A DNA stretch of 40,149 nt from the NCBI GenBank assembly GCA_905213905.1, contig CAJMKD010000020.1, positions 1-40,149 on the forward strand, in the 5' to 3' direction. Made by a program: the position numbers and the translations under genes. The stretch is from an uncultured Sutterella sp. (GTDB taxonomy: Bacteria; Pseudomonadota; Gammaproteobacteria; Burkholderiales; Burkholderiaceae_F). Under the pieces are notes generated by a model, which worked only from the letters and a program-made list of their open reading frames with translations, did no database searches and was not told the DNA's origin. Shown here one piece after another: positions 25,780 to 34,946 of the stretch (the first letter of the stretch is position 1; each line of letters starts with the position of its first letter).

Positions 25780-28700
25780 ATGAACGAATCCATCGTTTTG
25801 TCGTCAACGGATGCCGAGCGGCTTATCGCGCTTGAAAAACAGCCCGACGGCCTGGCGCGCGCTGTACGCTACATTGAAGACAAAATCGCCGAAGGCGTTG
25901 CGGCCGGGCGATTCACCGAAGCGGCGGCGCGTGCGGATTTCGGGAGCGCGGGCGTGCTGGCGCGGTACCTCCTCTGCATGAACGACTATGTGAAAAGCGC
26001 CGAGGCGCTTCGCGTGATCCTGGCCGCCAAGCCTGCTTCAGCCGAGGAAGACGGATCGGTGAATGCCGCGCTTAGAAGCGTGTGGAACACGATTGCTGCG
26101 CATGCATACGTGCGCTGCGGCAGGACGGCCGCAGCCTCGCGGCATGCGGAGATGGCCGTTCATGAGGCGCCCGAGATGCCCTGGGGCTGGTTCTGGGCGG
26201 CGGCGCTGCGCGCGCATGCGCTTCAGAAAGCGGCGGCGCTCGATGCAGTCCGTCGCGGACTCGCGCTGTTGCCGGGGAACGCCGTCTTTGCTGCGATGAA
26301 GCGCGCTATTGAAGCCGACGCCGGCCTCATCGCCATGGTGCAGTGCCGAACCGACCCCAATGCGCCGCTCGGGCCGCAGGCGGCGATTCTCGAGCGGCGC
26401 CCCGATCTTGCCTGCGTTCTCCTGGATCAGGCGGGTTTTGAGGCGGTGACTGGATATCTCGCGAGCGACGCATTCGAATCGGCGGATCCCCCGGACATTG
26501 TTTATACAACCGTCGTTTCGAGCATTGCCGGTCCGCGGCTCACGTGGCGCTTTCTCATGAATGCGGCGGGCCTCTCGCACCTCAACCGCCCGTGGCTCGA
26601 GAGCGCGGCCCGGGCGGTGCCGAAGCTCCTCGCGTCGCTCGATAGAACGCCCGAGGCGCTCGAGTCGGTCCTCGTCTTCCCGGACGGGCGCCTGGGACTG
26701 CGCTTTAAGGATGACTTGGAGGCGCTCAACCGCGTGCTCGATCCGGCGGCGCTCGAAGCGGCTGCGCTTCGTGAAGCTGCGACGGGCGAGCTGCGCGGCC
26801 TGCGGATATTTGCGCTCGAAGGGGACGTGCTTTGCGGGAAGCCTTTTGAGCCGTTTTTTGCGCCGTCCTTTGATTCTTCCGTGGAGCCCGCCTTCGACGC
26901 CGGAGCGGAATCGCCCCAGGGTGCCTCGGGCGACAAGTTCGTGCGCGAACTCTTTCGCAACGCCGTCTGGCAGGGCGGACCGCTCGAAGACGGCGCGCCG
27001 GATGAAGCGTCGAATGCAGGGTCGGCGGGGCCATCGGCTGGCGCACCCGCAAAGAACCTCTGCACGCTCGAAATGCATGAGGCGCGCGAACATCACGCGG
27101 CGCACGCGATGGATGAGACGGGCGGCACGGAACCGGCCCTTGAGCTCGATCAATCGGCGAGCGGATCGAGCGCCGAACCAGAGACGCTCCCCGACGACGA
27201 ACCCGGACTCCTTGCGCTCTTTGAGCGATGGAGCGAGCGCGGCGACTTCCGGCTCATCATCAGCACGATTGAGTCGCTCCCCGCAGATCGTCGCACGGAC
27301 GCCGTGCTCGGCGAGCTCGCGCGGGCGTACAACAATCTGGCTCAGCCAGGCGAAGACGCGCTTTTCCTTCGCGCGCTCGACATCCTGCAGCTCACGGCCG
27401 AATCGGGCGAGAAAGACCATTTGTGGCACTTCCGCGCCGGATACGCGCTCTTTCATCTCGACCGGCTGGGCGAAGCGCTCCAAGAATTTGAGCGTGCACT
27501 TCAACTTCGGCCCGGCGACGAAGACACGATGCGGTTCATCGCGGCTTCTCAGGCAGGCGTGACGATGCCGCGCTTCCGGGTGCCGTTTCGCCGGCGCGTT
27601 GCCGACGCATGGCGGTCTTTTGCGGCGAAAGCGCCTGAAATTCGACGCGATCTTGAGGCCGGCCGAACGGAAGTCGCGCGCTTTAAGGCAGAGGAGACGC
27701 TCCGCCCTGCGGCCGCCGGCTGGGACATCGCGCTCACGCCGCCCGATGCGGACGGACGCTGCGGCCTTATTCTGAGCGCGAATGGCCAGCGTGCATTTGT
27801 GTCCGCCATTCTTTTCTTCGCGGGGAAAATGCCGCCCGTGCTGGGCGAAGCCTGGCGCGTGCATGCCGGACGCGCCGCGGGCGGCGTCCCGCTCGACGCC
27901 GAAGCGGCGCTCTTTGAAGGCGCGCAATTCCGCCTCGAGCGCGAGGAGAGCGGCGGGGTGCGCATTTACTGCTATTCGCCGATCTTCGAAGGGATCGACA
28001 CGGGCGAAGCCGTTGAGCTTTTCACGTCGCTCTCCAAGCGCATCAACGACGTGATCGGGGAAGCCGCGGCCTTCCGGTGGCTCTTGGGCTTCACCATTGT
28101 TCGGCGGCGGCCCGCCGAACCGGGCGGCGCCGTTCCGTTCGAAGGGCTTGCCGAGCGCTTTTTCGAGCTGATTCCGCAGGCGCGGGACTTCACCATGACG
28201 GCGCTCGCTGAGACGCGCCTTGATTTCTGGCTTAAGCCCGATCCGGATCCGGACGCCGATCTCTATTGGGATATCGGTCAAGGGTGGACCACCTGCACGG
28301 ACTTTCTGAATGCCTACCGCATGATCGACAACGGGGTGGTGGATGCCTTGGAGCGCATCGGCGCCGCTGCGGGCTTCTTTTACTTCGAGGGCTTTGAGGC
28401 GCTCGAGCCGGATGCCCGGCGCGAAGCGGCTGCGGCTTTTCTCGATTCGCTTGCCGCGCACCTGCGGGAGAGCGTTCCGGATGCCTGCTGCGTTTTCGGG
28501 GAGGCCACGGGGCTCTATCGGTTCTATCTCGACTGCTGCATCTGGGATTTCCCCGCCGCCGCAAACGCTGTGCTTGCCTTTGCCGACAAGAATCCGGCCA
28601 TTTCGAGCATCAGCTGGCATACCTACCGGCGCGTTGCGGGCTCCGTGATTCTGAAGGAGCGCGTCAAGCGAGAAGGGACGGGCGAAGCGGTTGAGGCGGC

Positions 28701-28821
28701 TGAAGCGCAGGACTCATCCGCTGGTTCGGCTGAATCGGACGAAGCGGCGGCTGCGGATCATGCTGCGGCTTCGCCCGAAGCTGCGGCGGGCGATGACGCG
28801 CCCGAAACAGGAAAAGCCTAG
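25780..28821 (+). CDS. Large TPR-containing protein, second paralogue
   Basis: A 1013-residue cytoplasmic protein of unknown function. The N-terminal part (about 85-190) has TPR-like helices (AHAYVRCGRTAAASRHAEMA). A low-complexity Gly/Ser/Ala/Glu linker spans about 400-470, and a second TPR patch lies at about 530-580 (GYALFHLDRLGEALQEFERA with LQLRPGDEDT). From about 560 to 955 it shares the C-terminal module of the protein at 1789-4653; the shared landmarks are PFRRRVADAW, YSPIFEGI, GAAAGFFYFE and LDCCIWDF. It ends in an Ala/Glu-rich acidic tail of about 55 residues. ATG 25780 was chosen (AAAGG at 25764-25768) because upstream residues look like translated non-coding DNA. The two proteins are clearly related but diverged, so this is an old duplication, not a recent copy. 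Confidence 0.85.
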   Translation: MNESIVLSSTDAERLIALEKQPDGLARAVRYIEDKIAEGVAAGRFTEAAARADFGSAGVLARYLLCMNDYVKSAEALRVILAAKPASAEEDGSVNAALRSVWNTIAAHAYVRCGRTAAASRHAEMAVHEAPEMPWGWFWAAALRAHALQKAAALDAVRRGLALLPGNAVFAAMKRAIEADAGLIAMVQCRTDPNAPLGPQAAILERRPDLACVLLDQAGFEAVTGYLASDAFESADPPDIVYTTVVSSIAGPRLTWRFLMNAAGLSHLNRPWLESAARAVPKLLASLDRTPEALESVLVFPDGRLGLRFKDDLEALNRVLDPAALEAAALREAATGELRGLRIFALEGDVLCGKPFEPFFAPSFDSSVEPAFDAGAESPQGASGDKFVRELFRNAVWQGGPLEDGAPDEASNAGSAGPSAGAPAKNLCTLEMHEAREHHAAHAMDETGGTEPALELDQSASGSSAEPETLPDDEPGLLALFERWSERGDFRLIISTIESLPADRRTDAVLGELARAYNNLAQPGEDALFLRALDILQLTAESGEKDHLWHFRAGYALFHLDRLGEALQEFERALQLRPGDEDTMRFIAASQAGVTMPRFRVPFRRRVADAWRSFAAKAPEIRRDLEAGRTEVARFKAEETLRPAAAGWDIALTPPDADGRCGLILSANGQRAFVSAILFFAGKMPPVLGEAWRVHAGRAAGGVPLDAEAALFEGAQFRLEREESGGVRIYCYSPIFEGIDTGEAVELFTSLSKRINDVIGEAAAFRWLLGFTIVRRRPAEPGGAVPFEGLAERFFELIPQARDFTMTALAETRLDFWLKPDPDPDADLYWDIGQGWTTCTDFLNAYRMIDNGVVDALERIGAAAGFFYFEGFEALEPDARREAAAAFLDSLAAHLRESVPDACCVFGEATGLYRFYLDCCIWDFPAAANAVLAFADKNPAISSISWHTYRRVAGSVILKERVKREGTGEAVEAAEAQDSSAGSAESDEAAAADHAAASPEAAAGDDAPETGKA

Positions 28822-28833
28822 GAACGGTCTTGG

Positions 28834-28873
28834 GAGCGGCGCGACGGCGATCATTTGCCTTCGAGCGCCGCTC
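28834..28873. repeat. Inverted repeat between convergent TPR and hcp genes
   Basis: Perfect 9-bp stem GAGCGGCGC (28834-28842) / GCGCCGCTC (28865-28873), followed by a small stem GTTGCA/TGCAAC (28882-28898). No U-tract is seen. It may help terminate either gene. Confidence 0.4.
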
Positions 28874-28938
28874 TGCAGACTGTTGCAATGGCTGCAACGC
28901 CTTCGAGAGTCGCTTTCTTCGCTCTTTTGCGCCGAGCC

Positions 28939-30474
28939 TCAGCCGAGAATCGCCGCGATGTCCGCTTCGGGCGTCGTCACCGGGCGGATGCCGTAGTTGT
29001 CGACGAGGATCTTGAGAACATTGGGCGAAATGAAGGCGGGAATGCTCGGGCCGAGATGGATGTTCTTGATGCCGAGCGCGAGGAGCGTGAGAAGAATGCT
29101 CACCGCCTTTTGTTCGTACCAAGAGAGGACAAGCGTGAGCGGCAGGTCGTTGACGCTGCAGCGGCAGGCTTCGGCGAGCGCCGAGGCAACTTTGATGGCA
29201 GAGTAGGCGTCGTTGCACTGCCCCATGTCGAGAAGGCGCGGCAGGCCGCCGATCGTGCCGAGATCGAGGTCGTTGAATCGGAACTTGCCGCAGGCAAGCG
29301 TGAGAACGAGCGTGTCCTTCGGCGTCGCTTTCACGAAGTCGGCAAAGTACTTGCGCGAGCTCTTCGCGCCGTCGCAGCCGCCAACAAGGAAGATGTGCCG
29401 GAGCGCCCCGCCGCTCACGGCGTCGATCACCTTGTCGGCTACAGAGAGCACCGCCTTGTGGCCGAAGCCCGTTGTGAGCGTCGTGCCGCCGTTCGGGCCA
29501 GTGAAATGCTGCGCTTCGGCGTAGCCCCCGAGCGCAATCGCCTTTTCAATAACGGGCGTGAAGTCCTTGCGGCCGGCATCGCTCCCGATGTGCGTCATCC
29601 CGGGATACTCGACGACCGACGTCGTGAAGATGCGGTCGGCATAGGCGTCCTTGGGCGGCATGATGCAGTTCGTCGTGAAGAGAACGGGCGCGGGGAGGTT
29701 GCGGAATTCCTTCTGCTGATTCTGCCAGGCGGTGCCGAAGTGACCCTTCAGGTGCTTGTAGGCGGCAAGCTTCGGATAGGCGTGCGCGGGGAGCATTTCG
29801 CCGTGCGTGTAGACGTTGACGCCCTTGTCCTTCGTCTGCTCAAGGAGCATGGCGAGGTCGTGGAGATCGTGGCCCGTCACGAGAATGAAGGGGCCGGGCT
29901 CGACCGTGAGGGTCACGGTCGTGGGCGTCGGATCGCCGTAGGCCTCGGTGTTGGCTTCGTCGAGGAGCGCCATCGTACGCAGGTTGATTTCGCCAGCCTT
30001 GAGGCAGAGCGCGAGGAGCTTCTGCGCGTCCGATTCGTCCGCGAGCGCGCGGAGCGCTTCAATGAGGAAGGCGTCGATCGCGTCGTCCGTTATGCCGAGA
30101 ACCATGGCGTGGTAGGCGTAGGCGGCAATGCCCTTGAGGCCGAAGAGAAGAATCGACTTGAGGCTGCGGACATCTTCGTCGGCATCCCAGATCGCAGCCA
30201 TGTCGAAGCCGCGCGGCTCCGCCGTTTTTTCAATCAGGCGGCGCTTGAGCACAAGAATGGCGAGGCTGTCGAAGTTGACGTTCGTGAGCGTCGCGAAAAG
30301 CGCTTCGAGCACCAGTTCGCGGTTGTCAGCTGACGGCTCGTTCGCGAGCGCAAAGTCGATCAGCGCAGCCGTGAGCGCGTCCTGGTCGCGCGCGAGCGCT
30401 TCGTCCTTGCCGCAGGTGCCGATCTTGGCGCAGCAGATGCCTTTAGTCGTCTGTTCGCACTGAAAGCAAAACAT
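28939..30474 (-). CDS. hcp: Hydroxylamine reductase / hybrid cluster protein
   Basis: A 511-residue cytoplasmic iron-sulfur protein that reduces hydroxylamine in vitro and protects against NO and nitrosative stress. The N-terminal cysteines C3, C6, C15 and C21 (MFCFQCEQT, GICCAKIGTCGK) fit the CX2CX8CX5C cubane pattern of class I enzymes. Ligands of the hybrid cluster are visible in VTGHDLHDLA, FTTNCIMPP, LVGGCDGAKSSR, LACGKFRFN and the late SWYEQKAV. The frame extends to 30558, but ATG 30474 gives the conserved MFC start and has AGGAG upstream. The start overlaps the end of the upstream Rrf2 gene by 32 bases, so the two are co-transcribed and hcp is probably controlled by that regulator. No hcr reductase gene is adjacent. 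Confidence 0.96.
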   Translation of the reverse strand: MFCFQCEQTTKGICCAKIGTCGKDEALARDQDALTAALIDFALANEPSADNRELVLEALFATLTNVNFDSLAILVLKRRLIEKTAEPRGFDMAAIWDADEDVRSLKSILLFGLKGIAAYAYHAMVLGITDDAIDAFLIEALRALADESDAQKLLALCLKAGEINLRTMALLDEANTEAYGDPTPTTVTLTVEPGPFILVTGHDLHDLAMLLEQTKDKGVNVYTHGEMLPAHAYPKLAAYKHLKGHFGTAWQNQQKEFRNLPAPVLFTTNCIMPPKDAYADRIFTTSVVEYPGMTHIGSDAGRKDFTPVIEKAIALGGYAEAQHFTGPNGGTTLTTGFGHKAVLSVADKVIDAVSGGALRHIFLVGGCDGAKSSRKYFADFVKATPKDTLVLTLACGKFRFNDLDLGTIGGLPRLLDMGQCNDAYSAIKVASALAEACRCSVNDLPLTLVLSWYEQKAVSILLTLLALGIKNIHLGPSIPAFISPNVLKILVDNYGIRPVTTPEADIAAILG

Positions 30475-30889
30475 GGGAAGAGTCTCCTCTCTCGGGTATC
30501 GGTATGTTGTCGATCGTGTGGCTCGACATGAAATCCAGAAACGTTCGGTGAATGGCATTGATCATCGGACGCATGGCGCAGCAGCACGGGGTCGTGCGCA
30601 CGCCCCCGAAGAGGCAGGTTTTCGGCTGAAATTTGCCTTCCATCACTTCATACACTTCAAGAAGCGTTGCGCTGCGCTTCGCCGGGTGAACGCGGTAGCC
30701 GCCCTTGGGTCCTTTGACGGAGACCAGGAACTCGGCTTTGACGAGCTTTTGCAGCACCTTCGAGAGATGATTCTCGGAGATGGCGAACTGCGCGGCCACG
30801 TCCTTGAGCGAGTGGGGGCTGTCCGGCCGTGAAGCCAGGTAAATCATGGCGTGAATGGCGATGGCGGTGCCTTCGGAGAGCGGAATCAT
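30443..30889 (-). CDS. Rrf2-family regulator (NsrR-like)
   Basis: A 148-residue winged-helix repressor. The Rrf2 layout is clear: N-terminal wHTH (HSLKDVAAQFAISENHLSKV), wing (SVKGPKGGYRVH), dimer helix, then a cysteine cluster TCLFGGVRTTPCCCAMRP with Cys92 and Cys102-104 that could hold an Fe-S cluster. NsrR senses NO and represses hcp-type genes, and position directly upstream of and overlapping hcp supports an NO/nitrosative-stress sensor. The spacing of cysteines differs from NsrR (three clustered Cys), so IscR- or RsrR-like sensing is not excluded. A palindrome over its own promoter suggests autoregulation. Confidence 0.88.
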   Translation of the reverse strand: MIPLSEGTAIAIHAMIYLASRPDSPHSLKDVAAQFAISENHLSKVLQKLVKAEFLVSVKGPKGGYRVHPAKRSATLLEVYEVMEGKFQPKTCLFGGVRTTPCCCAMRPMINAIHRTFLDFMSSHTIDNIPIPERGDSSHVLLSVRTDD

Positions 30890-30903
30890 GGGTCAAGCCT
30901 TAA

Positions 30904-30942
30904 ATCGGTATCATGGTACCGATATACCAATAAGAGCGTCAA
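30904..30942 (-). promoter_or_regulatory. Promoter and palindromic operator of the Rrf2-hcp operon
   Basis: On the minus strand TTGACG (30942-30937) and TACCAT (30918-30913) are spaced by 18 bases. The inverted repeat ATCGGTA (30904-30910) / TACCGAT (30917-30923) overlaps the -10 box, as expected for an Rrf2-type repressor site. The half-site ATCGGTAT recurs exactly at 30498-30505, about 25 bases before the hcp start. Confidence 0.6.
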
Positions 30943-31070
30943 TAAGACGAAAGAGGGGAATAGCCTACCACCAAAGAGGTGCTCTGAGAACGCTTGCTTT
31001 CAGAGCGTTGCGCTTTCAATGCGAACGGCGTGCCGCCGCTCTACGCACCGAAAGCGCGTGAGCGATGCCG

Positions 31071-34000
31071 TTAAAAATGGAAAATGGCCTGTGCGCCGCC
31101 CCAGAGGCCGTGCGAGGGACCGGCTTCGGCGCCAAGCGAAAGCGATGCGCTGAAGTCGTTCGTGCGGCTTGCCGAGAGCGAGAACGCAAAGGTAGCGGTG
31201 TTTTTCGCCGGCGCTTCATCGAGGGCGCTGAAGGACACGTCGCGCCAATCGCGGAAGCTCGCGCGCGCTTCTCCGGCGCGATCAAGCCAGGCATGGTTCC
31301 AGAGCGCTGCGGCGGAAGCTGAAACGTCATAGTCCGAGGCGTGGCCCTGGAGGCCGAAGCGCAGGCCGAGGCTCGAGCGCACCGAGGCGTAGCTTTCGCT
31401 TTCGACGTGAAGCGCAGCGCCCTCGCGGCTCTTTTCCGTCACGTCGGGGCGATGAGAAATGCCGGCGTCGATCTTGGCGATCGGACCGAAGGAAAAGACG
31501 TCCGTCACTTCAAAATCAACGCCTGCGCCGAGGACGGCGATGGCGCCCCAGCTGGTCCAGTCCGATTCGGCGCGGTCATGCCAGCCCGCAAAGGCCGCAT
31601 GACGCGAGAGGTCGGCATTTTCAACGAAGCCCTGGATCGCGCCGAAGCCGTAGGCGCCGGAGATCGCAGAGGGCTCAAAGCGCGCATGCAGGCCCGCGTA
31701 GAAGGCTTCCGCGTCTAGGCGGCTCCCGTGCGCGCCGGAAAAATCGTCCCGGCGCTTGAGAAATGCTGCGTGGCCGCCCGCCGTGAGCGAGCCTGCGTCC
31801 AAGGTCGTGAGCGCGTCTGCGCCGAACAGCACGCCTGCCATGGTCGTTTTGGCGGCATCATCGTCGCGGTAGCGGCCGCCGAGCGGCATGATGAAGACGC
31901 GCTTCGCATCCGGACTGGGCTCTCCGGTTGGAGAGGCGCCTGCGGCCAGGCGGCCGAAGACGAGCGCTGCGCTCGTGCGCGAAGCCGCATAGACGGAGGC
32001 GGCGCCGGCACGGTCGAAAACGTCGGGGAGCAATGCCTGATAGGCGCTCGGGAGCGTGCTCCCGTCGGCCGCGGAAAAGTCGAGCGCGGCAATAAGCTTC
32101 GTCATGCCGCCCGACGCTTCGCTGGCATGCCGGTCAAAGGCAAGTGCGACCGCACGCAAATGACGCTCCGCCGCATGACGGCTGTAGGCGTTCGCTTCGC
32201 GCGAGGCGGTGACGGAGAGCGTTCCGCTCGACGCGCCAAATGTCCCTGAGAGCGAAAGGGTGGGCGACGCGGTTGCGAGAAGGTCTGTGCCCGTCAGAGA
32301 CGGCGTCAGCGAAACTGATTCTTCACCGATGGTCACAGCGTTCGAAAAGTCGACAGTGAGCGAGCCGTCGGCATAGTAGTCGGGCGCTGCTTCAAACTGG
32401 GCGCGCAGGGTGTTGAGCTTGTCGCCAGAGGCAGAAGCGGTAGAAGACGCTTCAAGCTGGTCGGTTTTTCCGTCGGCGCTGAAGCTGAGAAGGAGCGCCC
32501 CCGTTTCGCCCTCGATATAGGTGCCCTCAATGCTGATTCGGCCGACCGGATCGGCAGCCGTGCCGGGCGAAACGATGCCTTCATTGCGGAAGTCGCCGCC
32601 CGAAAGGGTTTCTTCGTCGCTGAGAGTGCGGGCTTCAGCTGCCGTCTCGCTCACGGCGCTGAGCGACGAGAGCCGGAATGTGCCGTTTCCAGAGAGCACG
32701 GCATCCTTTGCCACGGCAACATTCAGAACATCGGCCGTGCCGTTGTATTCGAGCGTGCCGCCTGCGACTCGCAGGCGGACGGCGGCGGTGAGGCGTCCGG
32801 TTTCCGTCGATGAATCTGTTCGGCCGTAGATGTCGCCCGAATAGGAAAGGCTGAAGTCGCTCTGCGCAGTCGAGGTTGCTTCGCCGACATCATTTGCGGC
32901 GAGTCCGAAAGTGATTTCGGTGACGTAAGCATTGAAGTCGCTTTCTTCTGGCAGCGTCAGAAGCGCGCTGCTCGGAATCCATTCCGAAACGATGTCGCCT
33001 TCAAGTCGGGCGCCGGCCATCACATTGATGGCGCGCACAAAAGCGGTTTCGCCAATGAATATGGCTGCTTTGCCGCCCGCGAGCGTGCCGGAAAGATCGA
33101 AAGCGTCGATCAGTGCGCCGTCAAGGCCGATCCTGGCGGGATCCCTTTTGGCGTCGCCGCCGCCGTCGTTGTAAACCCAGTGGCGGTAGGAGCCGCGGTC
33201 TTCATAACCTTCGCCCAGCATGTTATAGCCAAAGTCAAACCGAGCGGCAATGCCCGAATTGCCAAGGGCCGTAACGACGCCCTGCGAAACGACATGGTGG
33301 TCTTTGCCGTAAGAAACAAGGATGCCGGTTCCGGCTTCACCGTCGCTTCGAACATGGGTTGAAGGTGCAATGCGAAGCGTGCTGCCGCTGCCGTCAACGC
33401 GGACGCCGATGGCATAGTCGCCTGTGGTCAGAATGTCAGCTGCCTGGGTGACGTCCGTGTGCTGGCCGTACACGTGAAGGCCGATGCCCCAGGGGTTGGT
33501 GTTCGGGATGCCGGCAAGCCACCCGTCGCCATTTTCATTGCAGGCATAAAAAGGCGTCCGGTTGATGTAGACATAAGGCTGCTCGGCGCTCTCGCCGGAG
33601 TTGTAGACGGAATGGCCGAACCAGTCTTTTCGGTCGATTTCGTAGCCGAGATCCTGCAGCACGGCGATTTCTGCTTCCATCATCGTGCCCCAGTTTCGCC
33701 AGTTCTGGTGACTGAGGAGCGAGTTCTGAAGCTCGATGTGGGAGAGCTCTGGGAAAAAATATCCGGCTTCTTCTTCATTCCAGTCGGCTTCCCAGCCGTT
33801 CACCGGAATGCCAGGCACTGCGCTCGGGTTGCCGTCCGGAAATTGAATCATGGCGCCGTCGAGGACGGCCTGCACATTTTCGCCTGTAAAGTAAGTGCCA
33901 TCGAAATGGTCAATAGCGGCATTGTCACTGTTCCAGCTCCAGTTTGGGCCTATCCAAAAGACGTCCTTGCCATCCGTCGGCGCATCGGCGCCCACGGGCA

Positions 34001-34769
34001 AAACAACCATGCCGGGCTTGGCTTCATGACCATAAATGTCTCGAAGTCCGGCGACCCAATTGAGGTTCGGGGCTACAAGAACCGATTCTTCATAAGGATA
34101 CGTTCCCTCGAACTCATGCCAATTGCCGGTGGGCTCAACATAGGCGCCAACGCCCAGCAGGTGGGTAAACTCGTGCAGCGTGACGCTGGCAAGGCCGGTT
34201 TGCTTGTTGTCTTGATAGAGCGGAGTCAACGGGCCGTCATTCCAGTCGACATCGCCTTCAGACGGTTCCCACAACAAGTAAAAGCCCTGCGTGGCGAGGC
34301 TGTTGTCCCGAAAGACGTTCTCGAGGAATGCTGCGGCCACAGTGCCGAACTGATCCGCTTCCGGCGAATCAGCTTCCGCGAGAGCGGCTGATCCGAATCC
34401 GTCGAGGCCGTTGAGCGGCAGAAGCTCAATGCGAACGGGCGCAGTATTGTGGAGGCTATCTTTGAGGAGCGCGGCCAGATAATCCGTTCCCCTGAGAATG
34501 GCTTGCTTTTCGTTGTCCCTGAGGAGGCGTTCACCACCATAGCCGCCATCAGGATCGTCTATCGACGAAGGTTCGTCTGGGGCCAAAACGAGGAAGGAAA
34601 GAAACGGGCGGCCGTCCGCCGTGTTCACCCTGAATTCTTCATAGGCCTGGGCCGCCTCTGATGCGCTGATGGCGAGAAGTGCGGCGGTGATGCAGCGGCA
34701 GAGGAAGGTCTGGCGGTTCTTAGGGTTTCGATCGGCGAACATGCTTTTTCTTCGTGATGGCGCTTTCAT
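31071..34769 (-). CDS. Autotransporter with a zincin-like metalloprotease passenger domain
   Basis: A type V secreted protein of about 1230 residues. A signal sequence (core TFLCRCITAALLAISASEAA, cleavage after AAQA) leads to a passenger with a zinc-protease motif, TLHEFTHLLGVG (His199, Glu200, His203). The motif is followed about 160 residues later by GTMMEAEIAVLQDLGYEID, the kind of segment that ends many bacterial metzincin domains. The middle is a beta-helix-like stalk (GIGLHVYGQHTDVTQAADIL, GSGSTLRIAPSTHVRSDGEA). The last 300 residues are an autotransporter beta-barrel ending in AQAIFHF. The usual third metal His/Asp after HExxHxxG is not obvious. The start is uncertain: ATG 34769, ATG 34742 or 34850 are all in frame and none has a good Shine-Dalgarno. 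It is transcribed divergently from the type IIG gene. Confidence 0.85.
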   Translation of the reverse strand: MKAPSRRKSMFADRNPKNRQTFLCRCITAALLAISASEAAQAYEEFRVNTADGRPFLSFLVLAPDEPSSIDDPDGGYGGERLLRDNEKQAILRGTDYLAALLKDSLHNTAPVRIELLPLNGLDGFGSAALAEADSPEADQFGTVAAAFLENVFRDNSLATQGFYLLWEPSEGDVDWNDGPLTPLYQDNKQTGLASVTLHEFTHLLGVGAYVEPTGNWHEFEGTYPYEESVLVAPNLNWVAGLRDIYGHEAKPGMVVLPVGADAPTDGKDVFWIGPNWSWNSDNAAIDHFDGTYFTGENVQAVLDGAMIQFPDGNPSAVPGIPVNGWEADWNEEEAGYFFPELSHIELQNSLLSHQNWRNWGTMMEAEIAVLQDLGYEIDRKDWFGHSVYNSGESAEQPYVYINRTPFYACNENGDGWLAGIPNTNPWGIGLHVYGQHTDVTQAADILTTGDYAIGVRVDGSGSTLRIAPSTHVRSDGEAGTGILVSYGKDHHVVSQGVVTALGNSGIAARFDFGYNMLGEGYEDRGSYRHWVYNDGGGDAKRDPARIGLDGALIDAFDLSGTLAGGKAAIFIGETAFVRAINVMAGARLEGDIVSEWIPSSALLTLPEESDFNAYVTEITFGLAANDVGEATSTAQSDFSLSYSGDIYGRTDSSTETGRLTAAVRLRVAGGTLEYNGTADVLNVAVAKDAVLSGNGTFRLSSLSAVSETAAEARTLSDEETLSGGDFRNEGIVSPGTAADPVGRISIEGTYIEGETGALLLSFSADGKTDQLEASSTASASGDKLNTLRAQFEAAPDYYADGSLTVDFSNAVTIGEESVSLTPSLTGTDLLATASPTLSLSGTFGASSGTLSVTASREANAYSRHAAERHLRAVALAFDRHASEASGGMTKLIAALDFSAADGSTLPSAYQALLPDVFDRAGAASVYAASRTSAALVFGRLAAGASPTGEPSPDAKRVFIMPLGGRYRDDDAAKTTMAGVLFGADALTTLDAGSLTAGGHAAFLKRRDDFSGAHGSRLDAEAFYAGLHARFEPSAISGAYGFGAIQGFVENADLSRHAAFAGWHDRAESDWTSWGAIAVLGAGVDFEVTDVFSFGPIAKIDAGISHRPDVTEKSREGAALHVESESYASVRSSLGLRFGLQGHASDYDVSASAAALWNHAWLDRAGEARASFRDWRDVSFSALDEAPAKNTATFAFSLSASRTNDFSASLSLGAEAGPSHGLWGGAQAIFHF

Positions 34770-34946
34770 TGCGCATGACAAGTCTTTCTGCTGAAGTTTA
34801 GCTTGAAGCGGAGCGTTGCTTAGGGCGGGTCTCCTTTCAAAGTTTTTCATTTTTTTGAAAAGTGTCGGAAAGGACCGCCCCTTTCGATGCGTTTGCTAAC
34901 ATGAGCCACCGTGTTGCGGATCGTCGCATGACCCGAAACTTTCACC

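Noticed and set aside
26038..28620. An 860-codon minus-strand open frame opposite the second TPR gene
   Set aside because: Same shadow effect; the plus-strand frame has the recognisable TPR and shared module.
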